Assembly (NCBI RefSeq): GCF_051014685.1
Contig: NW_027478535.1
Span: 62,001 to 126,000, forward strand
Origin: Ptiloglossa arizonensis
Lineage: Eukaryota; Arthropoda; Insecta; Hymenoptera; Colletidae
Length of the DNA: 64,000 nucleotides
Reading direction: 5' to 3'
How positions within the stretch are numbered: the first letter of the stretch is position 1; every line of letters starts with the position of its first letter. Made by a program: the position numbers and the translations under genes. The notes below the pieces were generated by a model. It had not been told where the DNA came from, did no database searches, and saw only the letters and a list, made by a program, of their open reading frames with translations. This document shows, one piece after another, positions 12,727 to 28,086 of this stretch.

Positions 12727-15700
12727 ACCAATAACTACTATGGCCTAGGGCAAAAATACACATACCGTTGTAATCGGGCGAGTTTCTAATTTCAGATGCA
12801 ACAGGAGTTTCTCGAGTCCGTCAATCCGTTCGCGAGATATGGGAGTTTGAAGTTATGGAACTGTTGTGAAACCACCAAAACTTTCGCAGCTCTGATACTC
12901 GAAACCAATAACTGGAATGGCGTAGGGGAGAAATACACACACCACTGTAATCGGGCAAGTTTCTGCTTTCAGATGCAACAGGAATTTCTCGAGTTCGTCA
13001 ATCCGTTCGCGAGATATGCGAGTTTGAAATTAACGAATGGTTGAGAAACCATCAAAATATTCGCAAGTCTGATACTCGAAACGAATAACTGGAATGGCCT
13101 AGGGGAAAAGTACACACACCATTGTAATCGGGCGAGTTTCTACTTTCAGATGCAACAGGAATTTCTCGAGTCCGTCAATCCGTTCGCGAGACATGGGAGT
13201 TTGAAGTTATGGAATGGTTGAGAAACAATCAAAATTTTCGCAAGTCTGATACTAGAAACGAATAACTACTATGGCCTAGGGCAAAAATACACATACCATT
13301 GTAAACGGGCGAGTTTCTGCTTTCAGATGCAACAGGAATTTCTCGAGTCCGTCAATCCGTTCGCGCGATATGGGAGTTTGAAGTTAAGGAATGGTTGAGA
13401 AACCATCAAAATTTTCGCAAGTCTGATACTCGCGACCAATAACTGGAATGGCCTAGGGGAAAAGTACACACACCACTATAATCGGGCAAGTTTCTACTTT
13501 CAGATGCAACAGGTATTTCTCGAGTTCGTCAATCCGTTCGCGAGATATGGGAGTTTGAATTTAAGGAATGGTTGGGAAACCATCAAAATTTTCGCAAGTC
13601 TGATACTAGAAACCAATAACTACTATGGCCTAGGGCAAAAATACACATACCATTGTAAACGGGCGAGTTTCTGCTTTCAGATGCAACAGGAATTTCTCGA
13701 GTTCGTCAATCCGTTCGCGAGATATGGGAGTTTGAAATTAACGAATGGTTGAGAAACCATCAAAATATTCGCAAGTCTGATACTCGAAACGAATAACTGG
13801 AATGGCCTAGGGGAAAAGTACACACACCATTGTAATCGGGCGAGTTTCTACTTTCAGATGCAACAGGAATTTCTCGAGTCCGTCAATCCGTTCGCGAGAC
13901 ATGGGAGTTTGAAGTTATGGAATGGTTGAGAAACCATCAAAATTTTCGCAAGTCTGATACTCGAAACCAATAACTACTATGGCCTAGGGCAAAAATACAC
14001 ATACAGTTGTAATCAGGCGAGTTTCTACTTTCAGATGCAACAGGAATTTCTCGAGTCCGTCAATCCGTTCGCGCGATATGGGAGTTTGAAGTTAAGGAAT
14101 GGTTGAGAAACCATCAAAATTTTCGCAAGTCTGATACTCGCGACCAATAACTGGAATGGCCAAGGGGAAAAGTACATACGCCATTGCAATCGGGCGAGTT
14201 TCCACTTTCAGATGCAACAGGAATTTCTCGAGTTCGTCCTTCCGTTCGCGAGATATGGGTGTTTGAATTCAAGGAGTGGTTGGGAAACCATCAAAATTTT
14301 CGCTGGTCTGATACTCGAAACCAATAACTACTATGGCCTAGGGCAAAAATACACATACCGTTGTAATCAGGCGAGTTTCTACTTTCAGATGCAACAGGAA
14401 TTTCTCGAGTCCGTCAATCCGTTCGCGCGATATGGGAGTTTGAAGTTAAGGAATGGTTGAGTAGCAATCAAAATTTTCGCTGGTCTGATAGTCGAAACCA
14501 ATAACTGGAATGGCCTAGGGCAAAAGTACACGCACCATTGTAATCGGGCAAGTTTCTACTTTCAGATGCAACAGGAATTTCTCGAGTTCGTCAATCCGTT
14601 CGCGACATATGCGAGTTTGAAATTAACGAATGATTGAGAAACCATCAAAATATTCGCAAGTCTGATACTCGAAACGAATAACTGGAATGGCCTAGGGGAA
14701 AAGTGCACACACCATTGTAATCGGGCGAGTTTCTACTTTCAGATGCAACAGGAATTTCTCGAGGTCGTCAATCCGTTCGCGAGATATGGGAGTTTGAGGT
14801 TAAGGAATGGTTGAGAAACCATCAAAATTTTCGCAAGTCTGATACTCGAAACCAATAACTACTATGGCCTAGGGCAAAAATACACATACCGTTGTAATCG
14901 GGCGAGTTTCTACTTTCAGATGCAACAGGAATTTCTCGAGTCCGTCAATCCGTTAGCGAGATATGGGAGTTTGAAGTTATGGAATGGTTGAGAAACCATC
15001 AAAATTTTCGCAATTCTGATGCTAGAAACGAAAAACTGGAATGGCCTAGGGAAAAAGAACACACACCGTAGTAATCGGGCCAGTTTCTACTTTCAGACGC
15101 AACACGAATTTTTCGAGTTCGTCTATCCGTTCGCGAGATGTGGGAGTTTGAAGTTAAGGAATGGTTGAGAAACCATCAAAATTTTCGCAATTCTGATGCT
15201 AGAAACGAAAAACTGGAATGGCCTAGGGAAAAAGAACACACACCGTAGTAATCGGGCCAGTTTCTACTTTCAGACGCAACACGAATTTCTCGAGTTCGTC
15301 ATTCCGTTCGCGAGATATGGGAGTTTGAAGTTAAGGAATGGTTGAGAAACCATCAAAATTTTCGTAAGTCTGATACTCGAAATAAATAACTACAATGGCC
15401 TAGGGGAAAAATGCACATACCGTTCTAATCGGGAGAGTTTCTGCTTTCAGACGCAACAGAAATTTTTCGAATTCGTCAATCCGTTCGCCAAATATCGGAG
15501 TTTGGGGAAAGAGATGGTTGAGATACCATCAAAATCTTCGCAAGCCTGATACTCGAAACCCATAACTGCAATGGCCTAGGGGAAAAGTACACACACCATT
15601 GTAATCGTGCGAGTTTCTACTTTCAGATGGAACAGGAATTTCTCGGGTTCGCCAATCCGTTCGCGAGGTATGGGAGTTTGATGTTGAGGAATGGTTGAGA

Positions 15701-17160
15701 AACCATCAAAATTTTCGCAATTCTGATACTCGAAACCAATAACTACAAGGGCCTAGGGGAAAAATACACATACCTTTGTAATCGCGCGAGATTCTACTCT
15801 CAGCTGCAACAGAAATTTTTCGGATTCGGCAATCCGTTCGCGAAATATTGCAGCTTGAAGTTAAGGAATGTTTGAAAACCATCAAAATTTTCGCAATTCT
15901 GATGCTAGAAACGAAGAACTGGAATGGCCTAGGGGAAAAGTACCCACACCATTGTAATCGGGCGAGTTTCTGCTTGCAGATGTAATAGGAATTTCTCGAG
16001 TTCGTCAATCCGTTCGCGAGGTATGGGAGTTTGAAGTTAAGGAATGGTTGAGAAACCATCAAAATTTTCGCAATTCTGATGCTAGAAACGAAAAACTGGA
16101 ATGGCCTAGGGGAAAAGTACACACACCATTGTAATCGGGCGAGTTTCTGCTTTCAGATGCAACAGGAATTTATCGAGTTCGTCAATCCGTTCGCGAAATA
16201 TCGGAGTTTGGAATTAAGGAATGGTTGAGAAATCATCAAAATTTTCGCAAGTCTGATACTCGAAACCAATAACTACAGTGACCTAGGGGAAAAATACACA
16301 TACCTTTGTAATCGGGCGAGTTTCTACTTTCAGATGCAACAGGAATTTCTCGAGTTCGTCAATCCGTTCGCGAAATATCGGAGTTTGGAATTAAGGAATG
16401 GTTGAGAAATCATCAAAATTTTCGCAATTCTGATACTCGAAACCAATAACTGGAATGTCCTAGGGGAAAAGTTCACACACCATTGTAATCTGGCGAGTTT
16501 CTACTTTCAGATGCAGCAGGAATTTCTCGAGTTCGTCAATCCGTTCGCGAGATATGGGAGTTTGTAGTTAAGGAATGATTGAGAAACCATCAAAATTTTC
16601 ACAATTCTGGTACTCGAAACCAATAACTGGAATGGCCTAGGCGAAAAGTACACACACCATTGTAATGGGGCGAGTTTCTACTTTCAGATGCAACAGGAAT
16701 TTCTCGAGTTCGTCAATCCGTTCGCGAGATATGGGAGTTTGAAGTTAAGGAATGGTTGAGAATCCATAAAAATTTTCGCAATTCTGATACTCGAAACCAA
16801 TAACTACAACGGCCTAGGGGAAAAATGCACATACCGTTCTAATCGGGAGAGTTTCTGCTTTCAGACGCAACAGAAATTTTTCGAATTCGTCAATCCGTTC
16901 GCGAGATATGGGAGTTTGAAATTAAGGAATGGTTGAGAAACCATCAAAATTTTCGTAAGTCTGATACTCGAAACCAATAACTGGAATGGCCTAGGGGAAA
17001 AATACACATACCTTTGTAATCGGGCGAGTTTCTACTTTCAGATGCAACAGGAATTTCTCGAGTTCGTCAATCCGTTCGCGAAATATCGGAGTTCGGAATT
17101 AAGGGATGGTTGAGAAATCATCAAAATTTTCGCAATTCTGATACTCGAAACCAATAACTG

Positions 17161-20100
17161 GAATGGCCTAGGGGAAAAGTTCACACACCATTGTAATCTG
17201 GCGAGTTTCTACTTTCAGATGCAGCAGGAATTTCTCGAGTTCGTCAATCCGTTCGCGAGATATGGGAGTTTGTAGTTAAGGAATGGTTGAGAAACCATCA
17301 AAATTTTCACAATTCTGGTACTCGAAACCAATAACTGGAATGGCCTAGGCGAAAAGTACACACACCATTGTAATGGGGCGAGTTTCTACTTTCAGATGCA
17401 ACAGGAATTTCTCGAGTTCGTCAATCCGTTCGCGAGATATGGGAGTTTGAAGTTAAGGAATGGTTGAGAATCCATAAAAATTTTCGCAAGTCTGATACTC
17501 GAAACCAATAACTACAATGGCCTAGGGGAAAAATGCACATACCGTTCTAATCGGGAGAGTTTCTGCTTTCAGACGCAACAGAAATTTTTCGAATTCGTCA
17601 ATCCGTTCGCCAAATATCGGAGTTTGGGGTTAAGAGATGGTTGAGAAACCATCAAAATTTTCGGAATTCTGATACTCGAAACCAATAACTGGAATGGCCT
17701 AGGGGAAAAGTACTCACACCATTGTAATCTGGCGAGTTTCTACTTTCAGATGCAACAGGAATTTCTCGAGTTCGTCAATCCGTTCGCGAGATATGGGAGT
17801 TTGAAGATAAGGAATGGTTGAGAAACCATCAAAATTTTTGCAAGTCTGATACTAGATACCAATAACTACTATGGCCTAGGGCAAAAATACACATACCATT
17901 GTAAACGGGCGAGTTTCTGCTTTCAGATGCAACAGGAATTTCTCGAGTCCGTCAATCCGTTCACGCGATATGGGAGTTTGAAGTTAAGGAATGGTTGAGA
18001 AACCATCAAAATTTTCGCAAGTCTGATACTCGCGACCAATAACTGGAATGGCCAAGGGAAAAAGTACATACGCCATTGTAATCGGGCGAGTTTCCACTTT
18101 CAGATGCAACAGGAATTTCTCGAGTTCGTCCTTCCGTTCGCGAGATATGGGTGTTTGAATTCAAGGAGTGGTTGGGAAACCATCAAAATTTTCGCTGGTC
18201 TGATTGTCGAAACCAATAACTGGAATGGCCTAGGGCAAAAGTACACGCACCATTATAATTGGGCGGGTTTCTACTTTCACATGCAACAGGAATTTCTCGA
18301 GTTCGCCAATCCGTTCGCGAGGTATCGGAGTTTGAAGTTAAGGAATGGTTGAGAGTCCATTAAAATTTTCGCAAGTCTGATACTTGAAACCAATAACTGG
18401 AATGGCCTAGGGGAAAAGTACACACACCATTGTAATCGGGCGAGTTTCTACCTTCAGATGCAACAGGAATTTCTCGAGTTCGTGAATCCGTTCGCGAGAT
18501 ATGGGAGCTTCAAGTTAAGGAATGGTTGAGAAACCATCAAAGTTTTCGCAAGTCTTATACTCGAAACCAATAACTACTATGGCCTAGGGCAAAAATGCAC
18601 ATACCGTTGTAATCGGGCGAGTTTCTGCTTTCAGATGCAGCAGGAATTTCTCCAGTTCGTCAATCCGTTCGCGATATATGGGAGTTGGAAGTTATGGAAT
18701 GGTTGAGAAACCATCAAAATTTTCGCAAGTCTGATACTAGAAACCAATAACTACTATGCCCTAGGGCAAAAATACACATACCATTGTAATCAGGCGAGTT
18801 TCTACTTTCAGATGCAACAGGAATTTCTCGAGTTCGTCAATCCGTTCGCGAGATATGGGAGTTTGAGTTTCAGGAATGGTTGAGAAACCATCCAAATTTT
18901 CGCAAGTCTGATACTCGAAACCAATAACTGGAATGGCCTAGGGGAAAAGTTCACACACCATTGTAATCTGGCGAGTTTCTACTTTCAGATGCAGCAGGAA
19001 TTTCTCGAGTTCGTCAATCCGTTCGCGAGATATGGGAGTTTGTAGTTAAGGAATGGTTGAGAAACCATCAAAATTTTCACAATTCTGGTACTCGAAACCA
19101 ATAACTGGAATGGCCTAGGCGAAAAGTACACACACCATTGTAATGGGGCGAGTTTCTACTTTCAGATGCAACAGGAATTTCTCGAGTTCGTCAATCCGTT
19201 CGCGAGATATGGGAGTTTGAAGTTAAGGAATGGTTGAGAATCCATAAAAATTTTCGCAAGTCTGATACTCGAAACCAATAACTACAATGGCCTAGGGGAA
19301 AAATGCACATACCGTTCTAATCGGGAGAGTTTCTGCTTTCAGACGCAACAGAAATTTTTCGAATTCGTCAATCCGTTCGCCAAATATCGGAGTTTGGGGT
19401 TAAGAGATGGTTGAGAAACCATCAAAATTTTCGGAATTCTGATACTCGAAACCAATAACTGGAATGGCCTAGGGGAAAAGTACTCACACCATTGTAATCT
19501 GGCGAGTTTCTACTTTCAGATGCAACAGGAATTTCTCGAGTTCGTCAATCCGTTCGCGAGATATGGGAGTTTGAAGATAAGGAATGGTTGAGAAACCATC
19601 AAAATTTTTGCAAGTCTGATACTAGATACCAATAACTACTATGGCCTAGGGCAAAAATACACATACCATTGTAAACGGGCGAGTTTCTGCTTTCAGATGC
19701 AACAGGAATTTCTCGAGTCCGTCAATCCGTTCACGCGATATGGGAGTTTGAAGTTAAGGAATGGTTGAGAAACCATCAAAATTTTCGCAAGTCTGATACT
19801 CGCGACCAATAACTGGAATGGCCAAGGGAAAAAGTACATACGCCATTGTAATCGGGCGAGTTTCCACTTTCAGATGCAACAGGAATTTCTCGAGTTCGTC
19901 CTTCCGTTCGCGAGATATGGGTGTTTGAATTCAAGGAGTGGTTGGGAAACCATCAAAATTTTCGCTGGTCTGATTGTCGAAACCAATAACTGGAATGGCC
20001 TAGGGCAAAAGTACACGCACCATTATAATTGGGCGGGTTTCTACTTTCACATGCAACAGGAATTTCTCGAGTTCGCCAATCCGTTCGCGAGGTATCGGAG

Positions 20101-20700
20101 TTTGAAGTTAAGGAATGGTTGAGAGTCCATTAAAATTTTCGCAAGTCTGATACTTGAAACCAATAACTGGAATGGCCTAGGGGAAAAGTACACACACCAT
20201 TGTAATCGGGCGAGTTTCTACCTTCAGATGCAACAGGAATTTCTCGAGTTCGTGAATCCGTTCGCGAGATATGGGAGCTTCAAGTTAAGGAATGGTTGAG
20301 AAACCATCAAAGTTTTCGCAAGTCTTATACTCGAAACCAATAACTACTATGGCCTAGGGCAAAAATGCACATACCGTTGTAATCGGGCGAGTTTCTGCTT
20401 TCAGATGCAGCAGGAATTTCTCCAGTTCGTCAATCCGTTCGCGATATATGGGAGTTGGAAGTTATGGAATGGTTGAGAAACCATCAAAATTTTCGCAAGT
20501 CTGATACTAGAAACCAATAACTACTATGCCCTAGGGCAAAAATACACATACCATTGTAATCAGGCGAGTTTCTACTTTCAGATGCAACAGGAATTTCTCG
20601 AGTTCGTCAATCCGTTCGCGAGATATGGGAGTTTGAGTTTCAGGAATGGTTGAGAAACCATCCAAATTTTCGCAAGTCTGATACTCGAAACCAATAACTA
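17161..20700 (+). repeat. Higher-order repeat pair, 10 units (offset 1,770 bp)
   Basis: The block 17,161-18,930 is repeated as 18,931-20,700 with almost no differences. Both contain the diagnostic TTCACACACCATTGTAATCT unit, the CACCATTATAATTGGGCGGG unit and the GCGATATATGGGAGTTGG unit, in the same order. Confidence 0.9.
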
Positions 20701-23700
20701 CTATGGCCTAGGGCAAAAATACACATACCGTTGTAATCGGGCGAGTATCTTCTTTCAGATGCAGGAGGAATTTCTCGAGTTCGTCAATCCGTTCGCGAGA
20801 TATGGGAGTTTGAAGTTAAGGAACGGTTGAGAAACCATCAAAATTTTCGCAATTCTGATACTCGAAACCAATAACTACAAGGGCCTAGGGGAAAAATACA
20901 CATACCTTTGAAATCGCGCGAGATTCTACTTTCAGCTGCAACAGAAATTTTTCGGATTCGGCAATCCGTTCGCGAAATATTGCAGCTTGAAGTTAAGGAA
21001 TGTTTGAAAACCATCAAAATTTTCGCAATTCTGATGCTAGAAACGAAGAACTGGAATGGCCTAGGGGAAAAGTACCCACACCATTGTAATCGGGCGAGTT
21101 TCTGCAGCAGATGCAACAGGAATTTCTCGAGTTCGTCAATCCTTTCGCGAGATATGGGAGTTTGAAGTTAAGGAATGGTTGAGGAACCATCAAAATTTTC
21201 GCAAGGCTGATACTCGAAACCAATAACTACAAAGGCCTAGGGGAAAAATACACATACCTTTGTAATCGAGCGAGTTTCTACTTTCAGACCCAACAGGAAT
21301 TTTTCGAGTTCGTCTATCCGTTCGCGAGATGTGGGAGTTTGAAGTTAAGGAATGGTTGAGAAACCATCAAAATTTTCGCAATTCTGATGCTAGAAACGAA
21401 AAACTGGAATGGCCTAGGGAAAAAGAACACACACCGTAGTAATCGGGCCAGTTTCTACTTTCAGACGCAACACGAATTTCTCGAGTTCGTCATTCCGTTC
21501 GCGAGATATGGGAGTTTGAAGTTAAGGAATGGTTGAGAAACCATCAAAATTTTCGTAAGTCTGATACTCGAAACAAATAACTACAATGGCCTAGGGGAAA
21601 AATGCACATACCGTTCTAATCGGGAGAGTTTCTGCTTTCAGACGCAACAGAAATTTTTCGAATTCGTCAATCCGTTCGCCAAATATCGGAGTTTGGGGAA
21701 AGAGATGGTTGAGATACCATCAAAATCTTCGCAAGCCTGATACTCGAAACCCATAACTGGAATGGCCTAGGGGAAAAGTACACACACCATTGTAATCGTG
21801 CGAGTTTCTACTTTCAGATGTAACAGGAATTTCTCGGGTTCGCCAATCCGTTCGCGAGGTATGGGAGTTTGATGTTGAGGAATGGTTGAGAAACCATCAA
21901 AATTTTCGCAATTCTGATACTCGAAACCAATAACTACAAGGGCCTAGGGGAAAAATACACATACCTTTGTAATCGCGCGAGATTCTACTCTCAGCTGCAA
22001 CAGAAATTTTTCGGATTCGGCAATCCGTTCGCGAAATATTGCAGCTTGAAGTTAAGGAATGTTTGAAAACCATCAAAATTTTCGCAATTCTGATGCTAGA
22101 AACGAAGAACTGGAATGGCCTAGGGGAAAAGTACCAACACCATTGTAATCGGGCGAGTTTCTGCTTGCAGATGTAACAGGAATTTCTCGAGTTCGTCAAT
22201 CCGTTCGCGAGGTATGGGAGTTTGAAGTTAAGGAATGGTTGAGAAACCATCAAAATTTTCGCAATTCTGATGCTAGAAACGAAAAACTGGAATGGCCTAG
22301 GGGAAAAGTACACACACCATTGTAATCGGGCGAGTTTCTGCTTTCAGATGCAACAGGAATTTCTCGAGTTCGTCAATCCTTTCGCGAGATATGGGAGTTT
22401 GAAGTTAAGGAATGGTTGAGGAACCATCAAAATTTTCGTAAGTCTGATACTCGAAACCAATAACTGGAATGGCCTAGGGGAAAAATACACATACCTTTGT
22501 AATCGGGCGAGTTTCTACTTTCAGATGCAACAGGAATTTCTCGAGTTCGTCAATCCGTTCGCGAAATATCGGAGTTCGGAATTAAGGGATGGTTGAGAAA
22601 TCATCAAAATTTTCGCAATTCTGATACTCGAAACCAATAACTGGAATGGCCTAGGGGAAAAGTTCACACACCATTGTAATCTGGCGAGTTTCTACTTTCA
22701 GATGCAGCAGGAATTTCTCGAGTTCGTCAATCCGTTCGCGAGATATGGGAGTTTGTAGTTAAGGAATGGTTGAGAAACCATCAAAATTTTCACAATTCTG
22801 GTACTCGAAACCAATAACTGGAATGGCCTAGGCGAAAAGTACACACACCATTGTAATGGGGCGAGTTTCTACTTTCAGATGCAACAGGAATTTCTCGAGT
22901 TCGTCAATCCGTTCGCGAGATATGGGAGTTTGAAGTTAAGGAATGGTTGAGAATCCATAAAAATTTTCGCAAGTCTGATACTCGAAACCAATAACTACAA
23001 TGGCCTAGGGGAAAAATGCACATACCTTTCTAATCGGGAGAGTTTCTGCTTTCAGACGCAACAGAAATTTTTCGAATTCGTCAATCCGTTCGCCAAATAT
23101 CGGAGTTTGGGGTTAAGAGATGGTTGAGAAACCATCAAAATTTTCGGAATTCTGATACTCGAAACCAATAACTGGAATGGCCTAGGGGAAAAGTACTCAC
23201 ACCATTGTAATCTGGCGAGTTTCTACTTTCAGATGCAACAGGAATTTCTCGAGTTCGTCAATCCGTTCGCGAGATATGGGAGTTTGAAGATAAGGAATGG
23301 TTGAGAAACCATCAAAATTTTTGCAAGTCTGATACTAGAAACCAATAACTACTATGGCCTAGGGCAAAAATACACATACCATTGTAAACGGGCGAGTTTC
23401 TGCTTTCAGATGCAACAGGAATTTCTCGAGTCCGTCAATCCGTTCACGCGATATGGGAGTTTGAAGTTAAGGAATGGTTGAGAAACCATCAAAATTTTCG
23501 CAAGTCTGATACTCGCGACCAATAACTGGAATGGCCAAGGGGAAAAGTACATACGCCATTGTAATCGGGCGAGTTTCCACTTTCAGATGCAACAGGAATT
23601 TCTCGAGTTCGTCCTTCCGTTCGCGAGATATGGGTGTTTGAATTCAAGGAGTGGTTGGGAAACCATCAAAATTTTCGCTGGTCTGATTGTCGAAACCAAT

Positions 23701-26700
23701 AACTGGAATGGCCTAGGGCAAAAGTACACACACCATTGTAATCGTGCGAGTTTCTACTTTCAGATGTAACAGGAATTTCTCGGGTTCGCCAATCCGTTCG
23801 CGAGGTATGGGAGTTTGATGTTGAGGAATGGTTGAGAAACCATCAAAATTTTCGCAATTCTGATACTCGAAACCAATAACTACAAGGGCCTAGGGGAAAA
23901 ATACACATACCTTTGTAATCGCGCGAGATTCTACTCTCAGCTGCAACAGAAATTTTTCGGATTCGGCAATCCGTTCGCGAAATATTGCAGCTTGAAGTTA
24001 AGGAATGTTTGAAAACCATCAAAATTTTCGCAATTCTGATGCTAGAAACGAAGAACTGGAATGGCCTAGGGGAAAAGTACCAACACCATTGTAATCGGCG
24101 AGTTTCTGCTTGCAGATGTACACAGGAATTTCTCGAGTTCGTCAATCCGTTCGCGAGGTATGGGAGTTTGAAGTTAAGGAATGGCTGAGAAACCATCAAA
24201 ATTTTCGCAATTCTGATGCTAGAAACGAAAACTGGAATGGCCTAGGGGAAAAGTACACACACCATTGTAATCGGGCGAGTTTCTGCTTTCAGATGCAACA
24301 GGAATTTCTCGAGTTCGTCAATCCTTTCGCGAGATATGGGAGTTTGAAGTTAAGGAATGGTTGAGGAACCATCAAAATTTTCGTAAGTCTGATACTCGAA
24401 ACCAATAACTGGAATGGCTAGGGGAAAAATACACATACCTTTGTAATCGGGCGAGTTTCTACTTTCAGATGCAACAGGAATTTCTCGAGTTCGTCAATCC
24501 GTTCGCGAAATATCGGAGTTCGGAATTAAGGGATGGTTGAGAAATCATCAAAATTTTCGCAATTCTGATACTCGAAACCAATAACTGGAATGGCCTAGGG
24601 GAAAAGTTCACACACCATTGTAATCTGGCGAGTTTCTACTTTCAGATGCAGCAGGAATTTCTCGAGTTCGTCAATCCGTTCGCGAGATATGGGAGTTTGT
24701 AGTTAAGGAATGGTTGAGAAACCATCAAAATTTTCACAATTCTGGTACTCGAAACCAATAACTGGAATGGCCTAGGCGAAAAGTACACACACCATTGTAA
24801 TGGGGCGAGTTTCTACTTTCAGATGCAACAGGAATTTCTCGAGTTCGTCAATCCGTTCGCGAGATATGGGAGTTTGAAGTTAAGGAATGTTGAGAATCCA
24901 TAAAAATTTTCGCAAGTCTGATACTCGAAACCAATAACTACAATGGCCTAGGGGAAAAATGCACATACCCATACCGTTCTAATCGGGAGAGTTTCTGCTT
25001 TCAGACGCAACAGAAATTTTTCGAATTCGTCAATCCGTTCGCCAAATATCGGAGTTTGGGGTTAAGAGATGGTTGAGAAACCATCAAAATTTACGGAATT
25101 CTGATACTCGAAACCAATAACTGGAATGGCCTAGGGGAAAAGTACTCACACCATTGTAATCTGGCGAGTTTCTACTTTCAGATGCAACAGGAATTTCTCG
25201 AGTTCGTCAATCCGTTCGCGAGATATGGGAGTTTGAAGATAAGGAATGGTTGAGAAACCATCAAAATTTTTGCAAGTCTGATACTAGAAACCAATAACTA
25301 CTATGGCCTAGGGCAAAAATACACATACCATTGTAAACGGGCGAGTTTCTGCTTTCAGATGCAACAGGAATTTCTCGAGTCCGTCAATCCGTTCACGCGA
25401 TATGGGAGTTTGAAGTTAAGGAATGGTTGAGAAACCATCAAAATTTTCGCAAGTCTGATACTCGCGACCAATAACTGGAATGGCCAAGGGGAAAAGTACA
25501 TACGCCATTGTAATCGGGCGAGTTTCCACTTTCAGATGCAACAGGAATTTCTCGAGTTCGTCCTTCCGTTCGCGAGATATGGGTGTTTGAATTCAAGGAG
25601 TGGTTGGGAAACCATCAAAATTTTCGCTGGTCTGATTGTCGAAACCAATAACTGGAATGGCCTAGGGCAAAAGTACACGCACCATTATAATTGGGCGGGT
25701 TTCTACTTTCACATGCAACAGGAATTTCTCGAGTTCGCCAATCCGTTCGCGAGGTATCGGAGTTTGAAGTTAAGGAATGGTTGAGAGTCCATTAAAATTT
25801 TCGCAAGTCTGATACTTGAAACCAATAACTGGAATGGCCTAGGGGAAAAGTACACACACCATTGTAATCGGGCGAGTTTCTACCTTCAGATGCAACAGGA
25901 ATTTCTCGAGTTCGTGAATCCGTTCGCGAGATATGGGAGCTTCAAGTTAAGGAATGGTTGAGAAACCATCAAAGTTTCGCAAGTCTTATACTCGAAACCA
26001 ATAACTACTATGGCCTAGGGCAAAAATGCACATACCGTTGTAATCGGGCGAGTTTCTGCTTTCAGATGCAGCAGGAATTTCTCCAGTTCGTCAATCCGTT
26101 CGCGATATATGGGAGTTGGAAGTTATGGAATGGTTGAGAAACCATCAAAATTTTCGCAAGTCTGATACTAGAAACCAATAACTACTATGCCCTAGGGCAA
26201 AAATACACATACCATTGTAATCAGGCGAGTTTCTACTTTCAGATGCAACAGGAATTTCTCGAGTTCGTCAATCCGTTCGCGAGATATGGGAGTTTGAGTT
26301 TCAGGAATGGTTGAGAAACCATCCAAATTTTCGCAAGTCTGATACTCGAAACCAATAACTACTATGGCCTAGGGCAAAAATACACATACCGTTGTAATCG
26401 GGCGAGTATCTTCTTTCAGATGCAGGAGGAATTTCTCGAGTTCGTCAATCCGTTCGCGAGATATGGGAGTTTGAAGTTAAGGAACGGTTGAGAAACCATC
26501 AAAATTTTCGCAATTCTGATACTCGAAACCAATAACTACAAGGGCCTAGGGGAAAAATACACATACCTTTGAAATCGCGCGAGATTCTACTTTCAGCTGC
26601 AACAGAAATTTTTCGGATTCGGCAATCCGTTCGCGAAATATTGCAGCTTGAAGTTAAGGAATGTTTGAAAACCATCAAAATTTTCGCAATTCTGATGCTA

Positions 26701-28086
26701 GAAACGAAGAACTGGAATGGCCTAGGGGAAAAGTACCCACACCATTGTAATCGGGCGAGTTTCTGCAGCAGATGCAACAGGAATTTCTCGAGTTCGTCAA
26801 TCCTTTCGCGAGATATGGGAGTTTGAAGTTAAGGAATGGTTGAGGAACCATCAAAATTTTCGCAAGGCTGACACTCGAAACCAATAACTACAAAGGCCTA
26901 GGGGAAAAATACACATACCTTTGTAATCGGGCGAGTTTCTACTTTCAGACCCAACAGGAATTTTCGAGTTCGTCTATCCGTTCGCGAGATGTGGGAGTTT
27001 GAAGTTAAGGAATGGTTGAGAAACCATCAAAATTTTCGCAATTCTGATGCTAGAAACGAAAAACTGGAATGGCCTAGGGAAAAAGAACACACACCGTAGT
27101 AATCGGGCCAGTTTCTACTTTCAGACGCAACACGAATTTCTCGAGTTCGTCATTCCGTTCGCGAGATATGGGAGTTTGAAGTTAAGGAATGGTTGAGAAA
27201 CCATCAAAATTTTCGTAAGTCTGATACTCGAAACAAATAACTACAATGGCCTAGGGGAAAAATGCACACACCGTTCTAATCGGGAGAGTTTCTACTTTCA
27301 GACGCAACAGAAATTTTTCGAATTCGTCAATCCGTTCGCCAAATATCGGAGTTTGGGGAAAGAGATGGTTGAGATACCATCAAAATCTTCGCAAGCCTGA
27401 TACTCGAAACCCATAACTGGAATGGCCTAGGGGAAAAGTACACACACCATTGTAATCGTGCGAGTTTCTACTTTCAGATGTAACAGGAATTTCTCGGGTT
27501 CGCCAATCCGTTCGCGAGGTATGGGAGTTTGATGTTGAGGAATGGTTGAGAAACCATCAAAATTTTCGCAATTCTGATACTCGAAACCAATAACTACAAG
27601 GGCCTAGGGGAAAAATACACATACCTTTGTAATCGCGCGAGATTCTACTCTCAGCTGCAACAGAAATTTTTCGGATTCGGCAATCCGTTCGCGAAATATT
27701 GCAGCTTGAAGTTAAGGAATGTTTGAAAACCATCAAAATTTTCGCAATTCTGATGCTAGAAACGAAGAACTGGAATGGCCTAGGGGAAAAGTACCAACAC
27801 CATTGTAATCGGGCGAGTTTCTGCTTGCAGATGTAACAGGAATTTCTCGAGTTCGTCAATCCGTTCGCGAGGTATGGGAGTTTGAAGTTAAGGAATGGTT
27901 GAGAAACCATCAAAATTTTCGCAATTCTGATGCTAGAAACGAAAAACTGGAATGGCCTAGGGGAAAAGTACACACACCATTGTAATCGGGCGAGTTTCTG
28001 CTTTCAGATGCAACAGGAATTTCTCGAGTTCGTCAATCCTTTCGCGAGATATGGGAGTTTGAAGTTAAGGAATGGTTGAGGAACCA
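18931..28086 (+). repeat. Large satellite segmental duplication, about 3.5 kb per copy (offset about 5.66 kb)
   Basis: About 18,931-22,425 recurs as about 24,588-28,086. The offset drifts from 5,657 to 5,662 because the second copy carries small indels. Shared rare variants include the GGCGAGTATCTTC unit (about 20,741 and 26,402) and the TTTCTGCAGCAG unit (about 21,100 and 26,760). The intervening 22,430-24,590 is another mosaic of the same unit variants. Confidence 0.82.
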